The position numbers were made by a program, and so were the translations under genes. A DNA stretch of 64,000 bases from Terribium retamae (GTDB lineage: Bacteria; Pseudomonadota; Alphaproteobacteria; Rhizobiales; Rhizobiaceae), in contig NZ_JAKREW010000013.1 of the NCBI RefSeq assembly GCF_022347545.1, positions 62,001 to 126,000 on the forward strand, read 5' to 3'. The notes under the pieces were generated by a model. The model did not search any database. It had not been told where the DNA came from and saw nothing but the letters and a program-made list of their open reading frames with translations. Within the stretch, counting starts at the first letter, position 1, and every line of letters begins with the position of its first letter. This document shows, one piece after another, positions 35,333 to 44,460 of this stretch.

Positions 35333-35486
35333 AACCTTGTTTGAGCGGTTGCGTAATACGGCACGCCGCACCGGGCAAGCCTCCGCGCCCAGTGCCAATC
35401 GCTAAAATGCGTGGCGACGCCGTAAGCGGGGATCAAGACGATTGCCCTAGAGTGCCGAATAGGGGACGGGCTAAGGGGACATCTTC

Positions 35487-35885
35487 ATGCGTGGCGTGGC
35501 GATCGCATTTTTCAGCTTCTGCATGACGTGCGCCACACAGGCATCGTCGCTGGTCTACTTCACCAACACTGCTCCGGCGTCGACACCGTCAGTGGTGGCC
35601 ACCGGCGAGACCAGACACGATGTGCAAAGCCTGCGATCGGCGGCCTATCCGATCGACAGTACTTCTGTAGTTCGGGTGGATGAAGGCGAGACGCCGGCAA
35701 TGCAGGACAAGGTCTCCGCCATTCCCGATCGAGCCGAACGTGCAACGAAGGTGATCCGCGACGGCGTGATCGGCAGCGCGCTGCCGCGTCACAAGGCCAA
35801 ACCAGGAACGGTAAACGGCAAGCCAGAAAGCGAGGTTTCCGCAACGGCGGGAGAAGATGGCCTGAAGGAAGAGCGCAAACCCTAA
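35487..35885 (+). CDS. small exported protein of unknown function
   Basis: Encodes 132 aa. The N-terminus MRGVAIAFFSFCMTCATQAS looks like a signal peptide. The mature part is polar and probably unstructured at its C-terminal end (KPESEVSATAGEDGLKEERKP). No domain was recognised. The stop codon TAA (35883-35885) is the first triplet of a RIME-like repeat, so the native 3' end may have been altered by repeat insertion. It is divergent from the tsaC-type gene. Confidence 0.6.
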   Translation: MRGVAIAFFSFCMTCATQASSLVYFTNTAPASTPSVVATGETRHDVQSLRSAAYPIDSTSVVRVDEGETPAMQDKVSAIPDRAERATKVIRDGVIGSALPRHKAKPGTVNGKPESEVSATAGEDGLKEERKP

Positions 35886-35980
35886 AGCGTTTCCGTTTTT
35901 CGGGAACGCGGAAACGCTCTAAGCTTTTGTTTTCGCTGCATTTTGTAACGTCAAGTGATTCCACTTGGCTACAAAATGCT
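35883..35980 (+). repeat. RIME-like intergenic repeat, copy A
   Basis: About 98 bp made of two hairpins. The first is AGCGTTTCCG / CGGAAACGCT (35886-35918). The second has outer arms GCATTTTGTA / TACAAAATGC (35938-35979) and an inner CAAGTG / CACTTG. Copies with the same order lie at 40088-40193 (same orientation) and 47646-47746 (inverted). It resembles the Rhizobium-specific intergenic mosaic element known from rhizobia; that identity is from memory. Confidence 0.85.
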
Positions 35981-36054
35981 CCCGGCGGCGCGCTGAAACC
36001 GCACAATCCGAGCGGGCAAGGCGACAAGGCGCCCTGCCCGCTCGGCAAACTAGC

Positions 36055-36339
36055 TCAGGCAGCGGCCTTGGCTTCGTCTTCCTCGACGTCGCCCTCGGCG
36101 GTCTCTTCACCGTCTTCCGACTCGTCCTCGGCCGCCTCTTCGCCGTCCTCGGACTCATCTTCATCGTCGAATTCGTCTTCGGCTTCCTCGCCGTCGTCGT
36201 CCTGCTCGTCTTCATCGTCCGAAAGCACGACCTCTTCGTCGTCGCTAGCTTCGAGTTCGTATTCAGGAGTAGCTTCGAGCAGTGCCTCGTCAGAGGCCAG
36301 GATGTCGTCAATCATTTCGGGTTCGGCAACGAATGTCAT
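36055..36339 (-). CDS. highly acidic small protein
   Basis: Encodes 94 aa, of which about half are Asp or Glu (29 Glu and 20 Asp by count), with a single Lys and no Arg or His. The N-terminal third (MTFVAEPEMIDDILASDEALL) is mixed and could fold. The rest is low complexity with an approximate 11-residue repeat around ESEDGEEAAED. GGAGG lies 5 nt before the ATG at 36339, which supports the start and strand. A 16-bp perfect palindrome precedes it. The function is unknown; a disordered acidic tail, ion buffer or nucleic-acid mimic are possibilities only. Confidence 0.68.
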   Translation of the reverse strand: MTFVAEPEMIDDILASDEALLEATPEYELEASDDEEVVLSDDEDEQDDDGEEAEDEFDDEDESEDGEEAAEDESEDGEETAEGDVEEDEAKAAA

Positions 36340-36355
36340 GAAAGCCTCCGTGGGT

Positions 36356-36371
36356 TCGAGTGTACACTCGA
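36356..36371. promoter_or_regulatory. 16-bp perfect palindrome upstream of the acidic gene
   Basis: TCGAGTGTACACTCGA has no mismatch and lies 17 bp before the start of the acidic-protein gene, just upstream of its Shine-Dalgarno. It could be an operator or a leader hairpin. Confidence 0.5.
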
Positions 36372-36407
36372 TTTGTCCCACGCCGACATCATCGTCATAT
36401 GACTGTA

Positions 36408-36424
36408 AGCCGGCTCGGCCGGCT
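36408..36424. other. GC hairpin between glyS and the acidic gene
   Basis: AGCCGGC-TCG-GCCGGCT, a 7-bp stem flanked by GTA and TAC about 3 bp further out. It lies in the 145-bp gap between the glyS stop and the acidic-gene start, both on the minus strand. Confidence 0.45.
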
Positions 36425-36436
36425 ATTTTACAAGTG

Positions 36437-36481
36437 CCTGAAATGGTTCGTCGGAGCGCATCGGGGCACTCCGATTTCAGG
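36437..36481 (-). terminator. probable terminator of the gly operon
   Basis: An interrupted stem, CCTGAAAT / ATTTCAGG outside and CGGAG / CTCCG inside, ends 3 bp from the glyS stop codon. No clear U-run follows on the minus strand. Confidence 0.5.
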
Positions 36482-36484
36482 CGA

Positions 36485-38662
36485 TCAGCCGGCAATCTTC
36501 GAGAAGTCGGCGACACGATCGGTGGCGGTGCGGATGCGCGAAAGCAATGCCAGGCGGTTCGCACGCACGGCGTCGTCGTCGTCATTGACCAGAACCTTGT
36601 CGAAGAACGCATCGATCGGCTCGCGCAAGGAACTCAGCGCCACCATGGCGCCGGAAAAATCTTCCTTGCCAATGGCTTCGCCAGCCTGGGCTTCCGCTTG
36701 ACCGATGGCGCCGAACAACAGTTTTTCCGCATCCTCGCGAAACAGCGCCGGGTCGACAGCCATGGCCACAGCCGTGCCCTTCTTCTCTTCGGCGGCGAGG
36801 ATGTTGGCGGCGCGTTTGGTGCCGGCGAGCAGGTTCTTGCCATCCTCGGTATCGAGCAGTTTGCCAAGGGCCTCGACGCGACGCACGATCGTCAACAGAT
36901 CATCGGCATCCGAAGTAATCACGGCATCGATCAGATCATGCCGTGCACCTTGGTCGCGCAGATAGACCTTCAGGCGGTCATGAAAGAAGGAAAGGAGGTC
37001 GGAGGCCCAATTGTCGTTGTCGGCCAAATTTGAGATCGTCCCGATCGTTATGGTTTTTTCGGCCTGGACGAAGGCTTTGCGAAGGCCCAACCGCACGCCG
37101 TTCTCGATCAAGATCCTGATGACGCCCAACGCGGCACGACGCAGCGCATAAGGATCCTTGGAACCGGTCGGCTTCTCGTCGATAACCCAGAACCCGACCA
37201 GCGTGTCGAGTTTATCGGCCAACGCCACCGCAACCGAGACTGGGTCCGTCGGAACGCGGTCGGACGGGCCCTGCGGCTTGTAGTGCTCTTCGATCGCTAC
37301 CGCAACAGACGCATTTTCGTCTTGCAGCAGAGCATATTTGCGGCCCATAGCACCCTGCAGTTCCGGGAATTCGCCGACCACTTCGGTCTGCAGATCGGCC
37401 TTGGCGAGAACCGCCGCACGTTCGGCCAGCGCTGGATCGGTGCCTGCTGTCGGCGCTATTTCGCGCGCGAGCTTGCGTATGCGCTCGACGCGCTCGCCCT
37501 GCGTGCCCAGCTTGGCGTGAAAGGTGACATTCAGATGGTCGAGCCGTGCCATGCGCTGGTCGAGCGGCTTGGTTAGATCAAGACCAAATTTCGCCGCCGA
37601 ACTCTCCAAGGCGCCGAGGTCGGGCAAGTCGCCCTGATCGGTGTTCCAGAAATAGAGAGCATCCGACAGGCGCGCGCGCACGACCTTGCCGTTGCCATGC
37701 GCGATCTCGGCGCCGCCATCCTTCGCCTCGACATTGGCGGTAAGGATGAAGCGATTGGAAAGGTTTTCGGCCTCGCCCTGCGGGCGGGTGACAAAGCACT
37801 TCTGGTTGGCGCGGATGGTGAGACGGATCACTTCCGGCGGAATTGCCAGGAAAGCCCGCTCGAACTCGCCCATGAGAACGACCGGCCATTCGACCAGGCC
37901 GGAGACCTCTTCGAGCAGCCCTTCGTCCTCGACCAGGTCGAGCCCATTGGCGAAGGTCAGGTTGCGGGCATCAGCCAGAATGATCTCCTTGCGCCGTTCG
38001 GCGTCGATGACGACCTTGGCTGCCTCAAGTTTCGCCGCATAATCGTCGAAGCGCTTCACCGTGATTGCGTCGGGCGCATGGAAACGATGGCCGTAGGTGA
38101 CATTGCCGGCGCGGATGCCGTCGATTTCGAAATCCACCACAACCGGCTCCTCGGTTTCCGGGCCGAAGGTGCAGACGATGGATTGCAGCGGGCGTACCCA
38201 GCGCAGTGACCCTGGCTTTGCCGAGGCCGGTCCCCAACGCATCGACTTCGGCCAGGGGAAGCTGCGAATGATGGCTGGCACCAGCTCGGCAATCACCTCT
38301 TCCGCGGCGCGGCCGGGTTTGGAGATGTGGGCCACATAGAAATCGCCCTTCTTCGGATCTGCATGGACATGCGCATCGGCAACCGAAGCGAGGCCCGCCT
38401 TACGCAGGAAACCCTGGATCGCCTGCTCCGGCGCCTTCGTGGACGGACCCTTGATCTCCTCGTGCACATCCTTGGAACGCGGCGTGAGCCCGCGAATATC
38501 GAGCGTCAGGCGACGTGGCGTCCAATAATCACGCGCCGCCTCATAGGTAAGACCTGCCTCGACCAGACCGTCGGTCAGCATCTTCTTCAGGTCACCCGCA
38601 GCTTTGCGCTGCATGCGAGCAGGGATTTCCTCGGAGCGAAGTTCAAGAAGCAGATCGGGCAT
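36485..38662 (-). CDS. glyS: glycine-tRNA ligase, beta subunit
   Basis: Encodes 725 aa from the ATG at 38662 ([18 protein letters not shown]), the conserved GlyS N-terminus. The heterotetrameric enzyme charges tRNA-Gly; the beta subunit binds tRNA. Visible family segments are [29 protein letters not shown] (near the N-terminal half) and [16 protein letters not shown] with the HD-like and DALR anticodon regions towards the C-terminus. The partner glyQ is 389 bp upstream on the same strand; the two are separated by a gap that may hold a small opposite-strand ORF. Confidence 0.96.
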   Translation of the reverse strand: MPDLLLELRSEEIPARMQRKAAGDLKKMLTDGLVEAGLTYEAARDYWTPRRLTLDIRGLTPRSKDVHEEIKGPSTKAPEQAIQGFLRKAGLASVADAHVHADPKKGDFYVAHISKPGRAAEEVIAELVPAIIRSFPWPKSMRWGPASAKPGSLRWVRPLQSIVCTFGPETEEPVVVDFEIDGIRAGNVTYGHRFHAPDAITVKRFDDYAAKLEAAKVVIDAERRKEIILADARNLTFANGLDLVEDEGLLEEVSGLVEWPVVLMGEFERAFLAIPPEVIRLTIRANQKCFVTRPQGEAENLSNRFILTANVEAKDGGAEIAHGNGKVVRARLSDALYFWNTDQGDLPDLGALESSAAKFGLDLTKPLDQRMARLDHLNVTFHAKLGTQGERVERIRKLAREIAPTAGTDPALAERAAVLAKADLQTEVVGEFPELQGAMGRKYALLQDENASVAVAIEEHYKPQGPSDRVPTDPVSVAVALADKLDTLVGFWVIDEKPTGSKDPYALRRAALGVIRILIENGVRLGLRKAFVQAEKTITIGTISNLADNDNWASDLLSFFHDRLKVYLRDQGARHDLIDAVITSDADDLLTIVRRVEALGKLLDTEDGKNLLAGTKRAANILAAEEKKGTAVAMAVDPALFREDAEKLLFGAIGQAEAQAGEAIGKEDFSGAMVALSSLREPIDAFFDKVLVNDDDDAVRANRLALLSRIRTATDRVADFSKIAG

Positions 38663-38866
38663 GGTCGGTCTCAAACGGGAAAGCTGCGGCGGCAATAGCA
38701 AGTCGCCCGCGCCCTGTCACCCTTCGCGCGAAACAACCGGCCGATGAAAATTTCTATCGCTGTGTCGGGAAGCGGCCGGCCCGCTCGTCCTAAGGGCACA
38801 ACGACATCACCGAAACAAAGCGCTGAAGCGGTCGACGCTCAGACGGGAAACCATTGGCCGAGAACC

Positions 38867-39049
38867 ATGAAAACGGCATCGACATTGCTTCAGGTCATCG
38901 CGCTCAGCGCCTGCTTCGTCAATCAGGTCGAAGCACGAGCCGAATTCCGGATGCCCGGGGTTCGGCAAGCCTTGAGAACCATTTCAGGACCGGATCGCCA
39001 GTCGCTGTTAACAGCAGTCGTCGACGCCGAGCTGGTCGACGAGATGTAA
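38867..39049 (+). CDS. possible small exported peptide between glyS and glyQ
   Basis: A 60-residue frame starts at 38867 with a signal-like N-terminus (MKTASTLLQVIALSACFVNQVEARA) and ends 2 bp before the glyQ stop on the other strand. The remaining 35 residues show no motif. The Shine-Dalgarno is poor and the frame can be opened further upstream to 38744. It may be a real small gene or chance coding in the 389-bp gap between glyQ and glyS. Confidence 0.35.
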   Translation: MKTASTLLQVIALSACFVNQVEARAEFRMPGVRQALRTISGPDRQSLLTAVVDAELVDEM

Positions 39050-39051
39050 AA

Positions 39052-40020
39052 TCAGGCCGCCAGGCCACCGGCCTCGGTCAGCAGGAACGCCTCGCCACAA
39101 GCCTTTGCCAGATTGCGCACGCGCAGGATGTAGCTCTGGCGCTCGGTGACCGAGATCACCCCCCGCGCGTCGAGCAGATTGAAGACATGGCTGGCCTTGA
39201 TGCACTGATCATAGGCCGGGAACACCATCTTGTGCATGGCGACATTGGCATTCGCATCGGGCGCGCCGGCCTCCAGCAGGGCCTTGCACTCGGCCTCCGC
39301 ATCTTCAAAATGACGCAGGAGCATCGCGGTATTGGCGTGCTCGAAATTGTGCCGCGAATATTCCTGCTCGGCTTGCAGGAAGACCTCGCCGTAAGAAACG
39401 CGCTCCGGTCCTTCCATGCCGTTGAAGTTCAGGTCGTAGACGTTGTCCACACCTTGGACATACATGGCGAGACGTTCCAGCCCATAGGTCAGCTCGCCGG
39501 CGACCGGTGCACATTCGATGCCGCAGACCTGCTGGAAATAGGTGAACTGCGATACTTCCATGCCGTCACACCAGCATTCCCAGCCGAGCCCCCATGCGCC
39601 GAGCGTCGGGCTTTCCCAGTCGTCCTCTACGAAACGGATATCGTGCAGCAGCGGATCGATGCCGATCGCCTTCAGCGAGCCGAGATAAAGCTCCTGCAGG
39701 TTTGACGGATTCGGCTTCAGGATGACCTGGTATTGGTAGTAGTGCTGAAGCCGGTTCGGATTTTCACCGTAGCGGCCGTCCTTCGGGCGGCGGGATGGCT
39801 GCACATACGCAGCATTCCAGCGGCGCGGCCCGAGCGCACGCAGCGTCGTGGCCGGATGGAAGGTACCGGCACCGACTTCCATGTCGTAGGGCTGCAGGAT
39901 GACGCAGCCATGGGCGGCCCAATAGTTGTGCAGCGTCAGGATCAGGCCCTGGAACGAGCGCTTGGGGTCCAGATTGGCGGGAAGTTCGGCAGTCACGGCG
40001 GCCTCGACAGGGAGCGGCAT
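39052..40020 (-). CDS. glyQ: glycine-tRNA ligase, alpha subunit
   Basis: Encodes 322 aa. The alpha subunit holds the class II catalytic core for glycyl-adenylate formation. Conserved stretches include [31 protein letters not shown] (motif 2 area), [27 protein letters not shown] and [21 protein letters not shown] (motif 3). It is complete and slightly longer at the C-terminus than in E. coli. A RIME-like repeat copy lies 68 bp upstream of its start. Confidence 0.97.
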   Translation of the reverse strand: MPLPVEAAVTAELPANLDPKRSFQGLILTLHNYWAAHGCVILQPYDMEVGAGTFHPATTLRALGPRRWNAAYVQPSRRPKDGRYGENPNRLQHYYQYQVILKPNPSNLQELYLGSLKAIGIDPLLHDIRFVEDDWESPTLGAWGLGWECWCDGMEVSQFTYFQQVCGIECAPVAGELTYGLERLAMYVQGVDNVYDLNFNGMEGPERVSYGEVFLQAEQEYSRHNFEHANTAMLLRHFEDAEAECKALLEAGAPDANANVAMHKMVFPAYDQCIKASHVFNLLDARGVISVTERQSYILRVRNLAKACGEAFLLTEAGGLAA

Positions 40021-40087
40021 GTTGGTGCCATTCCCTAGTGCCGAGGGGGAAAGGCGTCAAGGCGATGGCACGGCTTGGCGGAGCACG

Positions 40088-40193
40088 CTAGAGCGTTTCC
40101 GTTTTTTACGAAAACGCGGAAACGCTCTAAGGGTTTGTTTTCGCCGCATTTTTGTAACGCCAAGTGATTCTATTTGGCTACAAAATGCTCTAG
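40088..40193 (+). repeat. RIME-like intergenic repeat, copy B
   Basis: About 106 bp bounded by CTAGAGC and GCTCTAG, the best preserved of three copies. The first hairpin is GAGCGTTTCCG / CGGAAACGCTC; the second is GCATTTTTGTA / TACAAAATGC around CCAAGTG / TATTTGG. It lies between glyQ and the TPR gene. Confidence 0.88.
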
Positions 40194-40228
40194 CGCGCGT
40201 CGATCCGCCAATTCCTCTTCGGGTGCTC

Positions 40229-41995
40229 TTACCCCTTCGGGGCTGTCGGCTTGGGCTTCGGCGCCTCCTGGGCGGTCTTGTTCTCGAGCGGCGGCAGGCC
40301 CTTGAGCAATTTCTGCTCGACGGAGGCCAGCACATCGGGCTCGGGCTTCAGATCGCGCGCGTGGCGCCACTGGAACGTTGCTTCCAGCTTGCGGCCGACC
40401 CGCCAGTAGACATCGCCGAGATGGTCGTTCAGAACCGGGTCTTCCGGCTTCAACTGCACGGCACGCTCCATCTCGCGCACGGCGTCGTCGTAGCGGCCGA
40501 GCTTGTAATAAGCCCATCCCAAGGAATCGATGATGTAACCGTCGCTCGGCCGCAATTCCGCGGCCTTCTTGATCATATCCAGCGCTTCCTTGAGGTTGGT
40601 GCCCATATCCACCCAGGAATAACCCAGATAGTTGAGCACCTGCGGCTGGTTTGGAAAGAGTTCCAGCGCCTTGCGGAAGTTCGGCTCGGCCTTCGGCCAT
40701 TCCTTGATGCGCTCATAGGCAATGCCGCGCTGGTAGAAGATGTTCCAGTCGGCCTTGGTCGGCGTCTTCAACACCGCGACCGCCTTGTCGAAGAGTTCGG
40801 CGGCAGAGCGGAAATCCTGCTTGGAGGCATACACGCCGCCGAGCGCCAGATAACCGCGCATGTCTTCCGGATTGGCCTCGACCAGCACCTTGAGTTGCTT
40901 GATCGCCTCGTCATTACGCCCGAGATCGGCCAGGTTCAGACCAGTCTGCAGCTCCGAGACTTCCTTGAGCGGCGAGTTGGCGGGAATGCGGCGATAGAAG
41001 TCGATGGCGCGTTCTCCATCCTTCAGTTGCTCGGCAACTGCGGCAAGCTGCACCAGAACCACGTCGCTGTCCGGCTTCAGAGCCAGCGCATATTCCAGAT
41101 AGAGGCGTACAAAGGGTTCGCCCCCTCCCCGATTGAGCGCGGTAGCGAGGTTGAGCAGGATCTCGGAAGCACCTTCAGAGGGATTTACAACCAGGGGCTC
41201 CGGTTTCTCCCCTTTTGCGATCTTGTCGCGCAGGGCCACGATTTCGATCTTGCCCGGACCGAACTCTTCCGCCTGCTTCAACACCGAGAGCGCCTTGTCC
41301 TTGTCGCCTTTGCGGGCCAGGAACGTCGCATAGGCCTGCGCCGCACGCATCCAGGTCTCCGGAGCGGCGCCACCGGCTGCCGTGTTGGCGATGGCCTCGG
41401 AATAGGCGGCGTCCGCCTTGTCGGCTTGGCCGGCTGCGTCGGCGATCAGGCCGCGATGATAAGACTTGAACAGGTCGAACCATTCCGGCCCTTCCAGTTT
41501 GCCGACATACTCCATGGCATCGCCGCCCTGGCCGGCACCCTGCATGGCCCAACCTGTCATGACACCGCAGATCAACTTGTCGAGATCGGCGCCCAGCGAC
41601 AGTTTCAGCCAGTACTGCGCCTTGGCGAAGTCCTTCTTCTTGAAGCTGTCGACAGCCAAGGCCAGACGCGAAAAGCGCTCGATATCCGGCACTTCCTTCA
41701 GCTTGTCGGCGTAGGGCAGCGATTCCTCGAAGCGTCCCTGGGCGATCAGCGACAGCATCAGGCTTTGCTGAAGTTGCGTATCTTCAGGCGCGAAGGCCAA
41801 TGCCTGCTTGTAATAATTGATGGCGTTGTCGAGATCGTTGTCGTTTTCGGCAACCCTGGCAGACAGATAAGCGCCGGAAAAAGAATTGATTTCGACGGGC
41901 GCTGATGTCTGCGCCGCAAAACCCGACTGGGTCTGGGCCGCGAGACCAGCGAGAATGGCCAGGCTCGAAAGCCAGCGAGCACGTCTTTGCCGCAT
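40229..41995 (-). CDS. exported tetratricopeptide-repeat protein
   Basis: Encodes 588 aa. The ATG at 41995 follows AAGGA and begins a signal peptide (RWLSSLAILAGLAAQTQSGFAAQ). At least eight TPR units are visible, for example DNDLDNAINYYKQALAFAPED, DGERAIDFYRRIPANSPL, GRYDDAVREMERAVQLKPEDP. The C-terminus is Lys/Pro-rich (APKPKPTAPKG). The location would be periplasmic or outer-membrane associated, and the role probably protein-protein scaffolding. No enzyme domain was seen. The leader region up to 42243 holds nothing recognised. Confidence 0.87.
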   Translation of the reverse strand: MRQRRARWLSSLAILAGLAAQTQSGFAAQTSAPVEINSFSGAYLSARVAENDNDLDNAINYYKQALAFAPEDTQLQQSLMLSLIAQGRFEESLPYADKLKEVPDIERFSRLALAVDSFKKKDFAKAQYWLKLSLGADLDKLICGVMTGWAMQGAGQGGDAMEYVGKLEGPEWFDLFKSYHRGLIADAAGQADKADAAYSEAIANTAAGGAAPETWMRAAQAYATFLARKGDKDKALSVLKQAEEFGPGKIEIVALRDKIAKGEKPEPLVVNPSEGASEILLNLATALNRGGGEPFVRLYLEYALALKPDSDVVLVQLAAVAEQLKDGERAIDFYRRIPANSPLKEVSELQTGLNLADLGRNDEAIKQLKVLVEANPEDMRGYLALGGVYASKQDFRSAAELFDKAVAVLKTPTKADWNIFYQRGIAYERIKEWPKAEPNFRKALELFPNQPQVLNYLGYSWVDMGTNLKEALDMIKKAAELRPSDGYIIDSLGWAYYKLGRYDDAVREMERAVQLKPEDPVLNDHLGDVYWRVGRKLEATFQWRHARDLKPEPDVLASVEQKLLKGLPPLENKTAQEAPKPKPTAPKG

Positions 41996-42243
41996 CGTAT
42001 TCCTTTCTGGCGGGCAAATCCCCTGCTTCAGCGGAGATCGCCAAGAATCCTTCTTTCCGGGCAAAGCATGGCCTTTTTGGGGTCGCGCATCAATCCGGAA
42101 CGCGGTCACAATGCGGACATCGTCTTAACAAAGCATGGCATCCGGCTAAGGCGACCGCGCTGGAGAATGCCAGGCGGCGGCCCGCGCCCACCATGAAACA
42201 AATCACAAAGAAGTTCTACACGCTTTGCGCCGACAGCGGCGGC

Positions 42244-43260
42244 TCAATTTACCCGGCTGATGCAAAAGTCGATTACATCGATGAGCGCCGCCTTTTGCGG
42301 CGTCTCCTCCAGCGGTGCCAGCGCGTCACGGGCGATCTCGCCGAAATGGCGGGCCCGGCCGATCGTGTCGGAGATGGCGCTGTGGCGCGTCATCAAGCCG
42401 ATCGCCCTTTCAAGACCGGCGTCGTCGGCGACGTTCTCCTCGATCGCGCGCTTCCAGAATGTGCGTTCGGCCGCTGTGCCACGTCGATAAGCGAGGATCA
42501 CCGGCAACGTCACCTTGCCTTCACGAAAGTCGTCGCCGACATTCTTGCCGAGGTCCTTCGAAGTGCCGCCATAATCCAGCGCATCGTCGATGAGTTGGAA
42601 GGCCAGACCGAGATTCATGCCATAGGAACGCAGTGCGGCACGATCGGTGCGCGAAGCCTTTGCGATGACCGGGCCAACTTCGGCGGCCGCTGAAAACAGC
42701 GCCGCGGTCTTGGCCTTGATGACCGCAAAATGCTCATCCTCGGTCGTATCGAGGTTCTTGGCGGCAGCAAGCTGCATGACCTCGCCCTCGGCGATGATCG
42801 AAGCCGCCGACGACAGGATATCGAGCGCATCCAACGAGCCGACATCGACCATCATCCGAAAAGCCTGGCCAAGCAGGAAATCACCGACCAGCACGCTTGC
42901 CTGGTTGCCCCAGATCATACGCGCCGTCTTCTTGCCGCGGCGCATGCCGCTCTCATCGACCACGTCATCGTGCAGAAGAGTGGCTGTGTGCATGAACTCG
43001 ACGCTGGTCGCAAGCTTGACGTGACCGTCGCCGGCGTAGCCGAACATCTGCGCGGCAGCGAGCGTCAGCATCGGCCTCAGCCGCTTTCCACCCGACGAGA
43101 TCAGGTGATTGGCTACCTCGGGGATCATCTGCACGTCCGAACCAGCCTTGGACAGGATCAATTCGTTGACGCGGCCCATATCCGCCGCAGTCAGATCGAT
43201 CAGGCCCTTGATCGACGCTGCTTCCCGCTTGCCATCTTCAAGGTTGAGAACGACACCCAC
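42244..43260 (-). CDS. ispB: polyprenyl (octaprenyl/decaprenyl) diphosphate synthase
   Basis: Encodes 338 aa starting at a GTG (43260) with GGGAG 7 nt upstream. The two Asp-rich motifs are LLHDDVVDESGMRRG and LIDDALDYGG, with the conserved GGKRLRPML near residue 58. It builds the side-chain precursor for ubiquinone, feeding ubiA at 31174. Chain length (C50 in most rhizobia, C40 in E. coli) cannot be settled by eye. It is divergent from the DUF2007 gene. Confidence 0.95.
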   Translation of the reverse strand: MGVVLNLEDGKREAASIKGLIDLTAADMGRVNELILSKAGSDVQMIPEVANHLISSGGKRLRPMLTLAAAQMFGYAGDGHVKLATSVEFMHTATLLHDDVVDESGMRRGKKTARMIWGNQASVLVGDFLLGQAFRMMVDVGSLDALDILSSAASIIAEGEVMQLAAAKNLDTTEDEHFAVIKAKTAALFSAAAEVGPVIAKASRTDRAALRSYGMNLGLAFQLIDDALDYGGTSKDLGKNVGDDFREGKVTLPVILAYRRGTAAERTFWKRAIEENVADDAGLERAIGLMTRHSAISDTIGRARHFGEIARDALAPLEETPQKAALIDVIDFCISRVN

Positions 43261-43409
43261 ACTGAAACTCCCGTCCGCCGCGCCACGCTGCTTAATTGGA
43301 CTCTAGCGGCCGGAGCGCATACGGCAAGTGGCGAATTGGCGCGGTTTGCGCAAGAGGGGGCGCGAGCTAACCGTTTACATCACTGTTCCAAACTGCGATT
43401 TTGCCGTCC

Positions 43410-43634
43410 ATGATCGAGCTCATCCGCACCAACGACGCCGTCGTCATCTCATTCGTCGAATCGCTGATGCGCGATGCCGGCATAGGCTTCCTCACCGCCG
43501 ACCAAAATATGAGTGTTCTGGATGGCTCGATCGGCATCCTGCCGCGCCGCATCCTGGTCGAAGACGACCGTATCGACGAAGCGCGGCGTATTCTGACCGA
43601 CGCTGGCATCGCCCACGAAATCCGCCGGACATGA
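43410..43634 (+). CDS. DUF2007 domain protein
   Basis: Encodes 74 aa from the ATG at 43410. The sequence MIELIRTNDAVVISFVESLMRDAGIGF, then SVLDGSIGILPRRILVEDDRIDEARRIL, is the DUF2007 (putative signal-transducing, ferredoxin-like fold) pattern. Its stop overlaps the start of the methyltransferase gene (ATGA at 43631-43634), so the two are translationally coupled. In rhizobia this pair commonly sits together, as remembered. Confidence 0.9.
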   Translation: MIELIRTNDAVVISFVESLMRDAGIGFLTADQNMSVLDGSIGILPRRILVEDDRIDEARRILTDAGIAHEIRRT

Positions 43635-44422
43635 CCCCAGCCGCCGCCGGCGACGCGCCCGATCACACGATCGATGCCTTTCATCGCGGTCGCTTCTGGC
43701 TGGTGCAGCCCGCCAATGGCGGCCACCGCGCCGGCATGGACGCCATGATGCTGGCAGCTGCCGTTCCATCAAACTTCGTCGGGCGACTGGCCGATTTCGG
43801 TGCCGGTGCCGGCGCGGCGGGGCTCGCCGTCATTTCCCGCTGCGAACAGGCCCGGGTAACGTTGGTGGAGCGATCCCTGGAAATGGCGGTGTTCGCCGAA
43901 GCATCTTTGGCCCACCCGGCCAATCAACATCTCAGCGACAGGGCGGAGGTTCTCCGGGCGGACGTGACGCTGACCGGCAGAGCGAGGAACGCAGCCGGGC
44001 TCGGCGACCACCAATTCGACTTCGTCATCATGAATCCGCCCTTCAATGCTGGCAAGGACCGGGCCACGCCCAATACGCTTCGACGCGAGGCCCATGTCAT
44101 GGCAGAGGGCTTGTTCGAAGCCTGGCTGCGCAGCGCTGCCGCCGTGACCAAGCCGCGTGGCGGCCTGGCGATCATTGCTCGGCCCGAGTCCTTGGCAGCG
44201 ATTCTCGATGCCTTGGCTGGCCGTTTCGGCGCAGCGGAGATCGTGCCGGTACATCCGCTTGTCGACGAGGCGGCGATCCGTATCGTGGTGCGGGCCTTCC
44301 TGGGTGCACGCGGCAAGCTTTCGCTGCTGCCGCCGCTTGTCCTGCACGAGAAAGGTGGCAAGGGGCTTCTGCCGAGCGCGGATGCCATCAGCAACGGAAC
44401 GGCCACGCTTTTCGGAGATTGA
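43631..44422 (+). CDS. TrmN6-like N6-adenine methyltransferase (tRNA or RNA)
   Basis: Encodes 263 aa. The SAM site is ADFGAGAGAAGLAVISRC and the catalytic NPPF motif is in FVIMNPPFNAGKD, as in tRNA1(Val) A37 methyltransferases (YfiC/TrmN6). Other residues, such as HVMAEGLFEAWLRSAA and KPRGGLAIIARPESL, agree. Methylation of an exocyclic adenine N6 is expected from NPPF; the exact RNA is inferred. The start overlaps the DUF2007 stop by 4 bp. Confidence 0.87.
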   Translation: MTPAAAGDAPDHTIDAFHRGRFWLVQPANGGHRAGMDAMMLAAAVPSNFVGRLADFGAGAGAAGLAVISRCEQARVTLVERSLEMAVFAEASLAHPANQHLSDRAEVLRADVTLTGRARNAAGLGDHQFDFVIMNPPFNAGKDRATPNTLRREAHVMAEGLFEAWLRSAAAVTKPRGGLAIIARPESLAAILDALAGRFGAAEIVPVHPLVDEAAIRIVVRAFLGARGKLSLLPPLVLHEKGGKGLLPSADAISNGTATLFGD

Positions 44423-44460
44423 AACGCCTTCGCCATTGCCGTGACGTGGTGAATGCCTAC

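Noticed and set aside
35927..37033. Serine-rich frame of 368 codons on the plus strand
   Set aside because: The Ser runs are the complement of the Asp/Glu codons of the acidic gene and of glyS; no Shine-Dalgarno and no family match.
39926..41905. 659-codon plus-strand frame over the TPR gene
   Set aside because: Shadow of the TPR gene and of a RIME-like repeat; the residue pattern has no domain.
42110..42243. Possible small gene between the TPR gene and the polyprenyl synthase gene
   Set aside because: Only short frames without a Shine-Dalgarno or a conserved-looking sequence.
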